From NCBI RefSeq assembly GCF_963082655.1, contig NC_081555.1, positions 182,425,424 through 182,489,423 on the forward strand: a stretch of 64,000 nucleotides of DNA, given 5' to 3'. Position 1 is the first letter of the stretch. Each line of letters opens with the position of its first letter. The notes beneath the pieces are model-generated. The model had not been told where the DNA came from. It worked only from the letters and a program-made list of their open reading frames with translations, and ran no database searches. A program made the translations under genes and the position numbers. Of this stretch, positions 35,413 through 47,306 are shown in pieces. Source of the stretch: Stomoxys calcitrans (lineage: Eukaryota; Arthropoda; Insecta; Diptera; Muscidae).

Positions 35413-35624
35413 GGTTTTCCCCTCCTAATGCTGGCAACATTTGTGAGGTAATATGCCATGTTAAACTTCTCTCCAAAGAGGTGTCGCACTGCGGCACGCC
35501 GTTCGGACTCGACTATAAAAAGGAGGCCCCTTATCATTGAGCTTAAACTTGAATAAGACTGCACTCATTGATATGTGAGAAGTTTGCCCCTGTTCCTTAG
35601 TGGCAAAATTTGCAATTTTTTACT
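35413..35624 (+). repeat. SINE, 5' truncated
   Basis: Begins inside the SINE body (GGTGGTTTTCCCCTCCTAAT), contains CTCTCCAAAGAGGTGTCGCA and the GTTCCTTAGTGG...TTTGCAATTT tail. The tRNA-like head with A and B boxes is absent. It lies in the reading direction of the retrotransposon fragment it joins. Confidence 0.88.
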
Positions 35625-36647
35625 GTTTTTTTAGCAAAGGCAATGGTGCTTTACCAAAGTATGTATTTTATTTTTCAATCAAATAATGATTTGGGAACAC
35701 CCTATCCGTATGCATATTTTTATTTTTTTAGGTTAATCCTATGTCCAATCATATGTCAGCTCAATAAGACAGGTTAGGTTTTACATGTTATCGGTTGTTA
35801 GTAATTGCTTCTTTTCGAAGTTACACAGACTACAAAACCCAATACTCACAGACGCTGTCTTGCTGTCAAAGTTTGTATTAATAAAATCCCACGCCGGACT
35901 ATCTAATAATAATTTCAAATGTTTGTTATAGATAACTTAACAATTCCTTAGACTCCTTTTAGAAGTTCTATGCTAGTGTTTGGCCACTCCAAATTTGGCA
36001 AATTGTACCTATATTGTATAATTGTATTCGAAGACATGAACAAAGTTCAGATAGGTGGATTGTGCTCAAGTGGATGAGGTTTCTAAAGGTTCAATAAGTC
36101 AAAAATGAAGAAAGGCTTAAATAGGGCCACATCTATACGTCATTTAACATCCACACAATATACGCACCACACCTAAGATTTTGCTTATTTCAGTAAAAGT
36201 AGAGTTATCTCTTTGAAATTTGAGATGGTCAGAGCTTCGATGTAACCGAGATTGCAAAAAAAGTCGAGAAATTGTAGACCTCAAGAAAACATTTTTGTAA
36301 TGATTCTTGAGTATTGTCCAAAAAAATTGGAAATGTGACCACTAACGAAGATTTGGCAACCCCAATTTATTTTCGAAAAACCGTGGCGAACAATTTTAGG
36401 GGCATACAAAAACGCACCCACACAACCTACGGCCTTAAAATTGTTCGCACGATCTAACTAACACCCCATCTCTAACTGTTCCTCATTTATAGGAGATATC
36501 TCTATCCGTGCTTACATTTACAATTTTTTTTTTCAATTTTCTCCCACTGTGCGTTGGTTTCTCACAAAGGTTTATGAGGTTTTCATCCAGTTTCAAAACT
36601 TCTCTATTAGAAGGCGGCACTGAGCGTCACGCCGATAATAAGAGCAA
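35625..36647. other. Intronic spacer
   Basis: No gene or family member recognised; it may include highly decayed repeats. Short ORFs lack motifs. Confidence 0.4.
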
Positions 36648-37456
36648 TAACAAGTAAGAGCGTGCCAAGTTCGGCCGAGCCGAATCTTATATGCCCTCCA
36701 CAATGGATCGCATCTATCGAGTTCTTTGCGCAGTATCTCTTTTTAGGCAAACAAAGAATAATAAATATGGACGGAGGAGGAGGAGGAGCTATATCAAGTT
36801 ATAGTCTGATTCGGGGCTCAAGAAGCAAAATCGGGAGCTCGGTTTATATGGGAGCTGTGTCAAGCTATAGATCAATTCAGACCATATTGCACTAGTATGT
36901 TGAAGGCCATGGGAGAAGCCGTTGTACAAAATCTGTGCCAAATCGGATTAGAATTGCGCCCTATAGAGGCTTAAGAAGTCAAGACTCAAGATCGGTTTAT
37001 ATGGCAGCTACATCAGGTTATAAACCGATTTGAACCATACTTACCACAGTTGTTGGAAATGGTACTTAGACATCACAGTCAAATTTCAGTCAAATTGGAC
37101 AAGAATTGCGGCCTCTAGGGTCAGAAGAAGTCAAGACCCAAGATCGGTTTATTTCAGCTATATCAAAACATGTACCGATTTGGTCCATTTACAATTCCAA
37201 CCGACCTACACTAATAAAAAGTATTTGTGCAAAATTTCAAGTGCATAGCTTTACTGCTTGGAAATTTAGCGTGCTTTCTACAGACAGACGGACGGACGGG
37301 CGGACGAACAGACGGACGGACATGGCTAGTTCGACTCGAAATGACACGACGATCAAGAATATATATACTTTATAGGGCTAAGATGCATATTTCGTGGTGT
37401 TACAAACAGAATGACGAAATTAGTATACCCCCATCCTATGGTGGAGGGTATAAAAA
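36648..37456 (+). repeat. Family B repeat, complete ends, fewer units
   Basis: Head AACAAGTAAGAGCGTGCCAA with hairpin arms TTCGGC / GCCGAA, TATGCCCTCCACAATGGATC, the same leader (CGAGTTCTTTGCGCAGTATC), about three units, CTACAGACAGACGGACGGAC (37280) and AATATATATACTTTATAGGG, ending GGTGGAGGGTATAAAAA. Compared with 29421-30756, it has lost several interior units, as expected if unit number varies by recombination. Confidence 0.88.
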
Positions 37457-37551
37457 GGAGGTCCACTTATTGAAATGAGAGAAATATTTCCACTGTTCCT
37501 TAATAAAATGTTCATGGGTAAAATACAATAGGAAATTTGCATTTGCAACTA
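37457..37551 (+). repeat. SINE 3' tail fragment
   Basis: GGAGGTCCACTTATTGAAAT, then CACTGTTCCTTAATAAAATG, TTCATGGGTAAAA and GCATTTGCAA match the last third of the SINE. It joins the family B end exactly at a shared ATAAAAAGGAGG. Confidence 0.78.
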
Positions 37552-37571
37552 AGAAGCCTCATAATTTCGCC

Positions 37572-38458
37572 GAATTTTTATATCCTACTGTGGTACAGGG
37601 TATTATAACTTAGTGAATTAGTTTGTAACACCCAAAAGAAAGAGAGATAGACCCATTCGACTCAGAATCAGTTTCTGATTTAGCTATGTCTGTCTGTCCG
37701 TCAGTCCGTTTCATCCGATCGTCTTCAAATTTGGTATGGGCATGTTTTTCGGAATAGTGACAAAGCCTATCGAAATTGGAAAAAAATCCGTTCAGATTTG
37801 GAAATAGCTCCCATACATATGTTCGTCCGATTTGCAATAATAATGCCATATAATGGTTATTTGTTACCCGTTTCTCTCGAAATTGGTTAGAAAGGATTTT
37901 CTAATGACTCTCGACATTACTGGAGAATTTCTTGGAAATCGGTTCGGATTTAGAAATAGCTTTCATATATATATTCTCGTCCGATTTGCAGTAATATTGC
38001 CATCAAATGGTCATTTGTTAATCGATTCTCTCGGAATATGGCCGGAAGGATTTTCTCTTGCTTCACGACATGTTAGATGAATTTCATAGAAATCGGTTCA
38101 GATTTCGATATAGTTGTCATATACATATATAGCCCGATTTTCACTTTCAGAGCCACTGCAAGAGCATTTTTTGACAAATTTTTCCAAAATTATGCACAAC
38201 ACTTTTCTCGACGAATACCACATTATCAAATTTTGGGTAACTTGTTGGGCAATAATGTTGTCATTTATGAACCGTAGTTATTACAGTTTGAACATATTTG
38301 CTAGAAATGTGATGTGGATTGTTTAATAACCCATCTGAAAACATCCGGCGAGGTCCATCAAAATTGGTTTAGAATCAGACATAGCTCCCACTTTGTACCT
38401 ATAGGGCAGTGGTAGGGTATTATAAAGTCGGCACCGCATGACTTTTGCCTTTCCACAT
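37572..38458 (-). repeat. Family C repeat, complete ends
   Basis: Opens with reversed terminus TACTGTGGTACAGGGTATTA, then AGCTATGTCTGTCTGTCCGT (37680) and interior units (AGATTTGGAAATAGCTCCCA 37793; TCAGATTTCGATATAGTTGT 38098). It closes with GGGTATTATAAAGTCGGCAC...GACTTTTGCCTTTCC, the reversed hairpin head of family C. Confidence 0.85.
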
Positions 38459-40555
38459 TGGTTTAATGTGAGTCTTCTTGAATAATTTTCCATGAAGTTT
38501 TCCGTTGTCCCTTCATTTCAGTGTATTTCGAATTTCAAAAATAAATCATGTCAATTAATTAAAAAAAAATATTTCAGCTGATGATTATGTTTTTTTCATT
38601 TTCTTTTTAAGCCCCAATATGACTTTTTCTAGTTTGTACTAATTTTTCATTTCTTTTTTTGTTTTTGTTTGTCTTTTACAAATATTTACTCTAACTGAAG
38701 TCATTGTGTGAATGAATGTCGTCAAACTAAAGTAGTGTTTACCGTAGTGAATTTTTTTCTCATACTCGTACATTGTTCACCTTCAAAATATGGTTAGTAT
38801 AGCTCAAGACAAATTTGTCCGCATTGAGTGCTTTCATCGAGAGTGACACTCACTTAAGGACATAATTGTCCCCCAATTCAGAAACTCTCATATCTATGCT
38901 AATGCACATACACACACACATATCCATACACACAACATAACAACATATTTAGAAAATTGTTACTTCAATGTTCTATACTTTCTCACATATTCGAACAAAG
39001 CGCTTAACTGCTTCAAGAGTATCACAAATAAAAATTGAACATAATGGCACTATGGAACAGAATTAACTTTTTGTGGAAATGGCAGACAAAACATAGAGGG
39101 TTGTACAAGAATAGGCAAAAATAGTGGACAAGTCTATCGATGTATTTGAAAATTACAATGCAAAGAAACCAAAAGAGAGAGGGTTTTCCCCTTTCTTGTA
39201 ATGTTTTTGTAATCCTGGCACATTAGATATAGAGAGTGTTTGCAAATATAACTAATAATAGTGCGAGAAATACTTTTGCGGATTTTTTTAATTAAGAGTT
39301 AAGGGTAAAACTCTATGAAGGATAGTCCGACTTTTAAACACAAGTTTTTGTGGACAATTTTTCACCAAAAGTACGTTCTGAACTTCAAAATGTGTTTTCA
39401 ATAGTTACGGTCTTCAGAAATTTGTAAAATACAAAACCCTTTTTTTAATAGAAGCCAGAAAGATTCTTTTGAGTGAGTCTATTGATGTTAAAGATGTTCC
39501 AAAAAATCTAAATATGCATGAAATTAATTAAAAATGGAATCTAAGACAGAATATTTAAAAAAAAAAATTCATTGCCTCAAAGGAATTGAATTAATTACCT
39601 TACAGTGCAAAAATTCTAAACATCGTTGTAGGTATTTTCAAGTTTGTTCTCGCCTTCAAAATTCTACAACACTTAGTTTTTCTAGTATTTTTGTTTTTTT
39701 AATGTTCCAAAGGAATCCTTGTAGTATTTACAATCCGTTTCTGAGACATGATCCTCTTGAAGCAAATGAGCGTTGTTGTTGTTGTTGATTATCAACTCAT
39801 ACCACTTACTACTTACTTACTGTGTGTGACGTTTAGATGTTTGCATTCTCGTATATCGTCGTGTAAAGTAATCTAATTTTTCAGAGACTTCATTGGGCAA
39901 CATGGCCAAGAGAAAAAAGAAAAACGCCATCGAAGTTAATAAGTTCCGTGGCCATGTATGGCCAACTGCACAATCCTGGATCGGATTTCTTGTTGTATGA
40001 AAACTTTTACTTACTGCAGACACCTTGCTGTTTCTTGAAGAAATCTTGCACAAAACTTTTCAGTTGTACTTTTGCACTTTGACTTAGAGAAATAGTTGCA
40101 CAGTTGTTTTTGGTTTGACCGGACCTGGTATTTTTTGAATTCTTTACTGTTACTTCTATATCTCTGTTTCTCTCTCACGCACAACACTCCTCACTACTCA
40201 CTCTGTCTGTAATTTAACTTGAACGTCAACAAAGCAAAAAAAAAAACAAATTAAACAATATGAGTACTTACACGCACACACACAAACGTATATGTGGGTA
40301 ATTCCAATATGACCTTTATAACTATTTCTCTTTCGTTTTCATTTGACACAGTATTGGGTTGCCCAAAAATGTTATTAGGCGATTCGTTGCAATAGAAAAA
40401 AACACAAATAAATTGAAAAATCACCCTTTCATTGGGGAAATCCAATTAAAATCGCTTGGTTCACGAACAAGTTGCGTTTTATAATAGCTTTAAAAAAAAA
40501 GGGATGTTGAAATCACACTACAGTCTTCTAAAATAGAGAAACTTTGTATAGACCT
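38459..40555 (+). other. Intron 3, unique-looking segment
   Basis: About 2.1 kb without the named repeat families or a supported exon. Small ORFs at 39534-39788 (+) and 39817-40053 (-) have no motif. CA repeats occur near 38906-38920 and 40270-40283. Confidence 0.5.
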
Positions 40556-41210
40556 TTTTTTTGTTCATAGGATTATGGTCGACGATGCAATACATCGGAC
40601 TATATCTTGATAAAGCCACCATATGGACCGATCTCAGGAATTAAAGTCGTAGGTCTATAGAAGAAGCATTTATTATTTGAATTCTCTGAAATTGAGAACA
40701 GTGAGTTTTTATGAGCCATAACGGACTATATTTGAATATAGGTACCACATATGTATTCCGAGCAGCCAATTTCGAGAGTTGAGCTCATAAAATGCACATT
40801 CATTATCCGTATCGCTGAATTTTCACACTGTAAATGGTTTTTTGCCTCCTGATATCAGTTCCGAGTATGGTTCAGATCAAATATATATATATCGATCTGC
40901 CTTTCGTTTATGGATCTATGTCCGATAAAAGGCACATTTATTAGTTGCGATGGACTCCCCGACATTAGTGCTACATATTGTCGAGATGAGACAATATTTG
41001 AATATAGCTTCCATATAGACTTGTTTTCCGATTAAGGTCGTCATGCTCAGCATTAAAATATAGGGGTCTTACCATATATCGATGGCGAATATGGTCTCGA
41101 GAGGAATGTGACATAGCTGATATGACCAAATGAAGGCATTTTTAGATTTTGAATAATTTATGTTATAGTTTCCCATAACTCCTAAAATACGCCAGATAAG
41201 AAAACTTTTT
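40556..41210 (-). repeat. Strongly degraded family A repeat
   Basis: Traces of the family A unit in reverse: CACCATATGGACCGATCTCA, AGGCACATTTATTAGTTG, TTTGAATATAGCTTCCATAT. The period is blurred and both ends are lost. Confidence 0.6.
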
Positions 41211-41234
41211 TTAATTATTATCATGCACCCCAAA

Positions 41235-41913
41235 CTAGGAAAAAGCAATTAAGAGCGCGATAAGTTCGGAGGCCGAATCTTGGGAATCCACCACCATTAA
41301 TTTTGATTAATTTCGGCCTACGGGGGCTCAATATGTCATATCGGGAATTCAGTTTATATGGGAGCTATACCGGCTTATACACCGATATGGACCATTCTTC
41401 GATTTGGATCATCGTTCGAAGTTGCAACGAAACATTATGAGCAAAATTTCACTTCCATTGAATAGTAATTACAGCTTCCAAGGTCTTCAGAAGTCAAGTC
41501 GAAGTTCCACTTCATATGGGAATTATATCTAAATCTGAATCGCATGACCCATTTACAATCCTCAACGACCTACATCGTCTTCAGAAGTCAAGTCGAAGTT
41601 CCACTTCATATGGGAATTATATCTAAATCTGAATCGCATGACCCATTTACAATCCTCAACGACCTACATCAATATGAAGTATTTATGCAAAACTTCGAGC
41701 GGCTAGCTTTACGCTTTTGACCGCTATCGTGATTTCCACAGACGGACGAACAGAGGGAAGGACATGCCTGATAGACATGATAGACTAAAAGTGTCAAGAC
41801 GTTCAAGAATATATATATATATATATTTTGTAGGTTCGAAGGTGAATATTTCAAAGTGTCACAAATGGAATGACTTGATTAGTATACTCCCGTCCTATGG
41901 CGGTGTGTATAAA
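41235..41913 (+). repeat. Family B repeat with internal 94-bp tandem duplication
   Basis: Decayed head GAGCGCGATAAGTTCGGAGG, CCACCACCATTAAT, units with GGGAGCTATACCGGCTTATA, CCACAGACGGACGAACAGA (41735), AATATATATATATATATATT, and terminus CCTATGGCGGTGTGTATAAA. It carries a perfect internal duplication (41483-41670). Confidence 0.82.
41483..41670 (+). repeat. Perfect 94-bp direct tandem duplication
   Basis: 41483-41576 and 41577-41670 are identical, each starting GTCTTCAGAAGTCAAGTCGA and ending CAACGACCTACATC. No mismatch was seen, so the event is recent compared with the decayed element around it. Confidence 0.93.
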
Positions 41914-42099
41914 CATCCAAAGACCGTCATTTAATTTTCTAAAAATTTAATTTCTAATTCGAAGACTATTTTGCTATATTCGAGTGTGTGTGTGTTACGA
42001 AATAAAACTAACTTACTGAAACTTGCTACACATGAGATTCTCTAGTGACATGTAGAGCACCCAGATACATATGTATGGACACTGTCAGCTCATTAACTT

Positions 42100-42715
42100 T
42101 TTAAAAGTAGCACCATAGGATAGGGGGTATATTCATTTAGTCATTCCGTTTGCAACATATCGAAATATCCACTTCCAACCCTAAAAAGTATATATATATT
42201 TCTGATCGTCGTAAAATTCTAAAACGATTTAACGATCTCCGTGTGTCTGTCCGTATGCGTGTCCGTCAATTGTAATCACTATTCAGTCTTTAAAAATTGA
42301 GATATTGCGTTAAAATTTTGCACAGAATCACAATACTCTATTATATGACTCTAAATAGACCGATCAGTTGATTTAGGGTCATAAGCCCATAAAAGCCGAA
42401 TTTGTTGTCCGATTTCACTGAAACAGTGAGTTAATTGAAACCTCCCAATACCAGACGCAAATATTGTTCAGATCCGCCCATATTCAGATATAGCTGCCAC
42501 ATAAAGGGAGGATCTTAAGCCCATCAAATCTGCATTTATAACCCGATTTCGCTGAAACTTGAAAAGTGAATTATTTTAAGCCTTCCGTCATCACACCTAA
42601 ACATGGCGCAGATCGGACTATATTAAGATATAGCTGTCATATAGACCGAAATACCGGTTTAGGGCCTTAAGCCCGTAACAGGCGCATCTATTATCCGATT
42701 TCAAGGATTTTTACT
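42100..42715 (-). repeat. Family A repeat, 3' part (tandem neighbour 1)
   Basis: Reversed terminus AGCACCATAGGATAGGGGGT, TTTAGTCATTCCGTTTGCAA, a GTCTGTCCGT block (42245) and about three units. It stops before the next copy starts with the same terminus at 42735. Confidence 0.83.
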
Positions 42716-42732
42716 ATTATTATTATTGTATA

Positions 42733-44256
42733 ACCACCACCGAAGGATAGGGGGTATATTCATTTAGCCACTCCGTTTGCAACACATCGAAATATCAGTT
42801 TCTGACCCTACAGAGTATATATGTTTCGGATCGTCGTAAAATTCTAAGACGATTTAACGATGTCCGTGTATCTGTCCGTCTGTTGTAATCACTCTAGAGC
42901 TTTCAAAAATTAAGATATTGAGCTGAAATTTGGCACATATACGTCTTTCGATGCACGCTGGTTTAGTTCTTGAACTGGCCAAATCGGACCATATTTGGAT
43001 ATAGCTGCTATATAGACCGATTTTCCGATAAAGGGTCTAATGTCCATAAAAAACTTTATTTTTCATCCGATTTTGTTGAAATTTGAAACAGTGGGTTATT
43101 TTAAGACTCCCGACAACTGACCTAAATATGGTTCTGATCGGACTATAGTTAGATATAGCTACCATATAGACCGATCTCCCGCTAAAGGGTCTAAAGGCCA
43201 TAAAAGCTTTATTTATTATCCGATATGGCTGAAATTTGAAACAGTGGGTTATCCTAACACTCCCGACATCTGACCCAAATATGCTTCAGATCGGACTATA
43301 TTTAGATATAACTGCCATATACACCGATCTCCCGATAAAGGGTCTGAAGACCATAAAAGCTTCATTAATTACTCGATTACGCTGAAATTTAAAACAGTGG
43401 GTTATTTTAAGCCTCCCGACATCTGACTTAAATATGGGTTAGATCGGCTCATATGTAGATATAGCTGCCATATAGACCGATATTCCGATAAAGGGTCTGA
43501 AGGCCATAAAAGCTTTATTTATTACCCGAATTCGCTGAAATTTAAAATATTGAGTTATTTTAAGCCTCCCGACATCTAATCCAAACATGGTTCAGTTCGG
43601 ACTATATTTAGATATAGCTGCCATATACACCGATCTACCGATAAAGGGTCTGAATTCCATAAAAACTTTATTTTTCATTAGATTTCGCTGAAATTTGAAA
43701 CAGTGGGTTATTATAAGCCTCCCGACAACTGAACCAAATATGGTAGAGGTCGGAGTATATTTAGATATAGCTGTCATACAGACCAATCTGCCGATAAAGA
43801 GTCTAATGCATATAAAAACTTTATTTTTCATCCAATTTTGCTGAAATTTGAAACAATGGGTTATTTTAAGCCTCCCGACAACTGACCTAAATATGGTTCA
43901 GATCGGGTTATATATAGATATAGCTACCATATAGACCGATCTCCCGATAAAGGGTCTGAAGGCCATAAAAGCTTTATTTATTACCCGATTTCGCTAAAAT
44001 TTGATACAGTGAGTTATCTTAACCCTCCCGACATCTGACCCAAATACGGTTCAGATCGGACAATATTTAGATATAGCTGCCATATACACCGATCTCCCGA
44101 TAAAGGGTCTGAAGACCATAAAAGTTTGAAACAGTGAGTTCCTTAAGTTATCCAATTTTCACCGGATTGTGACGAAATGGGGTTTACATATATACCCGAG
44201 GTGGTGGGTATCCAAAGTTCGGCCCGGCCGAACTTAATGCCGTTTTGCTTGTTTTT
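42733..44256 (-). repeat. Family A repeat, complete (tandem neighbour 2)
   Basis: Complete reverse-oriented copy. Terminus ACCACCGAAGGATAGGGGGT, GTCTGTTGTAATCACTC region, about eight units of roughly 153 bp (GATATAGCTGCCATATA-like blocks near 43003, 43155, 43307, 43458, 43611, 43763, 43917, 44070), then TACCCGAGGTGGTGGGTATC. The hairpin arms AAGTTCGGCC / GGCCGAACTT and GTTTTGCTTGTT complete it. The units resemble each other closely, so the array probably expanded by unequal exchange. Confidence 0.88.
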
Positions 44257-44487
44257 ATTTATTTTTTTATGTGCTGTTATTCTGGATGTGTCAAATATTT
44301 AGTACAATGTTCGTGGTAGGCAAAAATGGCAACAATTTATCTGTCATCTGTTAAGAATTTCAAAACGTAACTTTTTCGTAGGCCAACCTATATTTGACTG
44401 TCTATTTGTGACACTCCGATTGAAAGGTTATAGTTATGATATAGTTTGCTCAAAATCCGAAAATGCCGTTAAGCTCCAAAGTCTATA
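44257..44487. other. Intronic spacer between family A and MITE
   Basis: Unique-looking AT-rich sequence; no feature. Confidence 0.45.
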
Positions 44488-44723
44488 TACAGGGTGGCTG
44501 ATGAAAGCCGCTACCAAAAAAAAATGTAATAACTTTTTTTCTATTTAATAATAATAATTTAATAATTAATTTAATTAATTAATTAATTAATTTAATTAAT
44601 AATAATTTAATAATTAATTTAATAATTTAATTTAACATGAATAAAAGAAAAATGTATTCCATACACCGAAAAAAAAATGTAGCAATATTCATCATTGTAG
44701 CAATATTCATCAGCCACCCTGTA
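44488..44723. mobile_element. MITE with perfect terminal inverted repeats and TA target site
   Basis: TATACAGGGTGGCTGATGAA at 44486-44505 is the exact reverse complement of 44706-44725. TA dinucleotides border the element, as for Tc1/mariner-type insertions (known for the superfamily; assignment is inference). The centre (44540-44636) is almost pure A/T built from TTAATTAA and AATAATTT units. A 16-base unit GTAGCAATATTCATCA is duplicated just inside the right end. No transposase. Confidence 0.88.
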
Positions 44724-44725
44724 TA

Positions 44726-45616
44726 TCCCTATTTCTATACAATTTTAAATTCATATATGGGTTATTTAAAGTCAGCTCTCCAGTTTATGTGCCAATTGTG
44801 GTATCCGCAGGTACACTTTTTGAAATAGCTTCCATATAAACTGATCCCCTGAATTTACTGCAGAAAAATAGTTTTAGCCCCATATAAATTCATATCCCGA
44901 TTGGTTATTCTAGTGGGCACCGAAGCTGCATTAATTACCAACAAATTTACTCTTACATCAATTTTTAGATTTAATAAACCATGTGCTGATTTATTTTGCG
45001 TCCTAATTAGATAAAAGTTGTTATATTAGCCTCTGCTACGTTTGTGTCAAGAAAAATATACATTGGTGAATCTGCTCGATGTGGCTCTGATGTAAACCCA
45101 TAATCGTATTTAACTTGAGGACGCAAAAGACTCATTGACACTTTGATGAAATTTGAAACGGGGAGTTATGTTATCAGCACTCGATTAGCAAAAACAATAG
45201 GGAACCGATAGACTCATGTCTAGATTTACATAAAGTCAACTAATTCTTAAGTGTCGCGTTCAATTCGTGCATCGTAAAGAACCGAAATAAATACGATTTT
45301 AAAATTTATACGCTTCTTTACATGCCACATACTTTTTCCGGTTCTTTTTAAAATAAAAATGCAACGAATCGCTTAGAAAATAATTGTGCAAAGTCTCTTA
45401 AGGAATTTGTCAATGCTAGGCTTCGACTATTGATCGATTATAGTTTCAGTATAGGACGACCCAAAAGCAATGTACGATTTTGCTTCAGTTTTTTATTTGG
45501 TTTTGTTTTTAAATTATTTATTTTGTTTTCATATGACTGGAATTACCCAACACTATTGAGTAGTAAGACACAATGACACACATTGAACATTCTATCCTCC
45601 TCCTACTACTCCACAG
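44726..45616 (+). other. Intron 3 end
   Basis: AT-rich, with a trace of family repeat near 44810-44900 (GAAATAGCTTCCATATAAAC). It ends CCTCCTCCTACTACTCCACAG, a good acceptor for exon 4. Confidence 0.55.
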
Positions 45617-46313
45617 AAAAAGGAATTTTGAAGAAACATGGCTATGGAATGGTACACGGCGGCATGCACGATGACGGGCAATCGGATAATATGGAGCTGA
45701 TTGCCCAAGAAAATACCATGGCGTCAGGCAGCGGTGCAGCCGTGTCTGAAGTTGAGCGCACACTAAAGTCCCTGAATGGCTATCATGAAGATATCTTGGA
45801 GGCGCTACGCAATGCTGCCTCACATCGTGGCACTGGCACTGGAAACACACCCGTGGGCAGCGGTAGCTTGAGTGAGGAAATGATTCGTAAAACCCTACAG
45901 GAGTGTGCCTCATCGCAGTTGGGCTACTCCACGGAGCCCTATAAACGTTCGACCGGTTCGAAAAATAGCTCTCGTGAGAATATCTGCGATCAAGGGCCAC
46001 AGCACGCCCTGCTCGACATGTCCGGCTCGGGCATGGGTGGCCCCCATGGCGGCCCCATAATGCATCATCATCGCTCGCAACACCAGCTGCACCAGCCGCT
46101 AGTGCAGCAACAGGTACCGCCCGACGATGAGGATACGCCAGCCACGGGGCCCTTGCGCATACGCAACCTCGAGGACCTCATACGCCAGCTGGAGCACCAT
46201 TCGTCGCGCCACATGAGCCCCAGCGGCTCGGAGGACATACGGATTTCGGAAAACGAAGGCGACCGCCTTTATAGATTAGATAGTTCAGCCGCTTGTAGTG
46301 AATCCTCACAAGG
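45617..46313 (+). CDS. Gene G1, exon 4 (main cytoplasmic exon)
   Basis: Largest well-conserved-looking exon: 231 whole codons, GC-richer than its surroundings. After the shared Glu it reads KGILKKHGYGMVHGG, then an acidic stretch, EVERTLKSLNGYHEDILEAL (possible amphipathic helix), SLSEEMIRKTLQEC, a Gly/His/Gln-rich centre (GGPIMHHHRSQHQLHQ), then LRIRNLEDLIRQLEHHSSRH (second likely helix) and SGSEDIRISENEGDRLYRLD. The donor CAAGG|GTTAGT at 46314 leaves phase 2; unspliced reading would add LVTE and stop. The two helical segments in a disordered tail suggest protein-docking sites (inference). The family is not recognised; it behaves like the cytoplasmic domain of a receptor or adhesion protein. 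Confidence 0.9.
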
Positions 46314-47306
46314 GTTAGTAACTGAGTAATGTGCTTGCTGCATCATAATTATCTATTGTGTTGGGGCTGTATTGTAGGTGTCTATTTTTTTTTGGCATAG
46401 ATTTACTCGTACTCGTACTTACATAAAAAGAGAACGCTTTCCAATGTTAAACTTACTACTACTACTACTACTATTCGTACTTGTACCCTAGGAATTGAAT
46501 TGATTCATTGATTGAATGATTGATTATGAATAATACGCAAAAACAACATATATAGACGTTTATTAAGAGTTGTGCAACCCGCTTTCAACCAAAGGGGCTA
46601 TGGCGAAGAACCTTGTCCAGTAATTTGAGCCCCAAAAAGTCTCGAGAAGCTTTGGGCCGGGGTTCAAGAAAATGTCGATGTTTACGATGATGATGACGAT
46701 GTTTTGTTGAACCCCACAATCCTTTGAGGACACTGGGCGAAGTTCTGCTGCCAAAAGTCCCATAAAAATGCTACAATATCCCTTTACTATGTATACACTC
46801 TGCATACTTAAATAAACCAACCAACAACCAAACTAAACCAAAATGTATTCGTATTCGATAGAAATCAGATTCAAACAAAAAAGAACCATTCATACGTACA
46901 CATAAAGCTCTAAACTCTCAATATGAACCAATTTCTAAAATCTCTTGCAGACTATCGCTATGGCGTGGAATACCTTGTGTGATGAAGGTAAAAGGAAGGG
47001 CGATCGATCACTTGCATTTAAACAACAAAAAAAAAATACACTCACTCAAAAAAAAATCACACACACTCATTCACACCAGCAGGCACTTACACAAACCCAC
47101 TGAAGTGTGTTTGAGTGCCAAATAAGTAAACAGGATATGGGCTTCTCTATACAAAATGAAATTGGCTAAACAAAAAAAAAAGAAACAAAAAAATAGGCAC
47201 CTAGAACAATTTGCTCCAATTGTTGACTCATTTTTTTTTAATTTGCAAAATTTAAATGCCGTTTTTAATCGTTTTTTTCTCTTTTTCACCTTTGCCACTT
47301 TCACAG
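46314..47306 (+). other. Intron 4, containing a candidate cassette exon
   Basis: About 1 kb, low in repeats; poly-A/T tracts near 47020-47190. It ends with pyrimidine-rich sequence and CACTTTCACAG. The only exon-like object inside is at 46951-46987. Confidence 0.6.
46951..46987 (+). CDS. Candidate 37-nt frame-switching cassette exon of G1
   Basis: Bounded by CTAAAATCTCTTGCAG and GATGAAG|GTAAAA, both good splice sites. From phase 2 of exon 4 it reads (G)LSLWRGIPCVMK with no stop and ends in phase 0. Exon 5 would then be read in another frame, IESAISTIAKNC..., and stop at 47439-47441 after ILIWKVQTSHYNQ. Inclusion would thus swap about 320 C-terminal residues for about 57. Skipping it gives the long His/Gln-rich tail. 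Splice sites and open frames are seen; actual use is inference. Confidence 0.45.

Noticed and set aside
42733..44256. Regularly spaced repeats resembling a CRISPR array
   Set aside because: Spacing is about 153 bp with whole units similar, not short repeats with unique spacers, and the DNA is from an insect nucleus.
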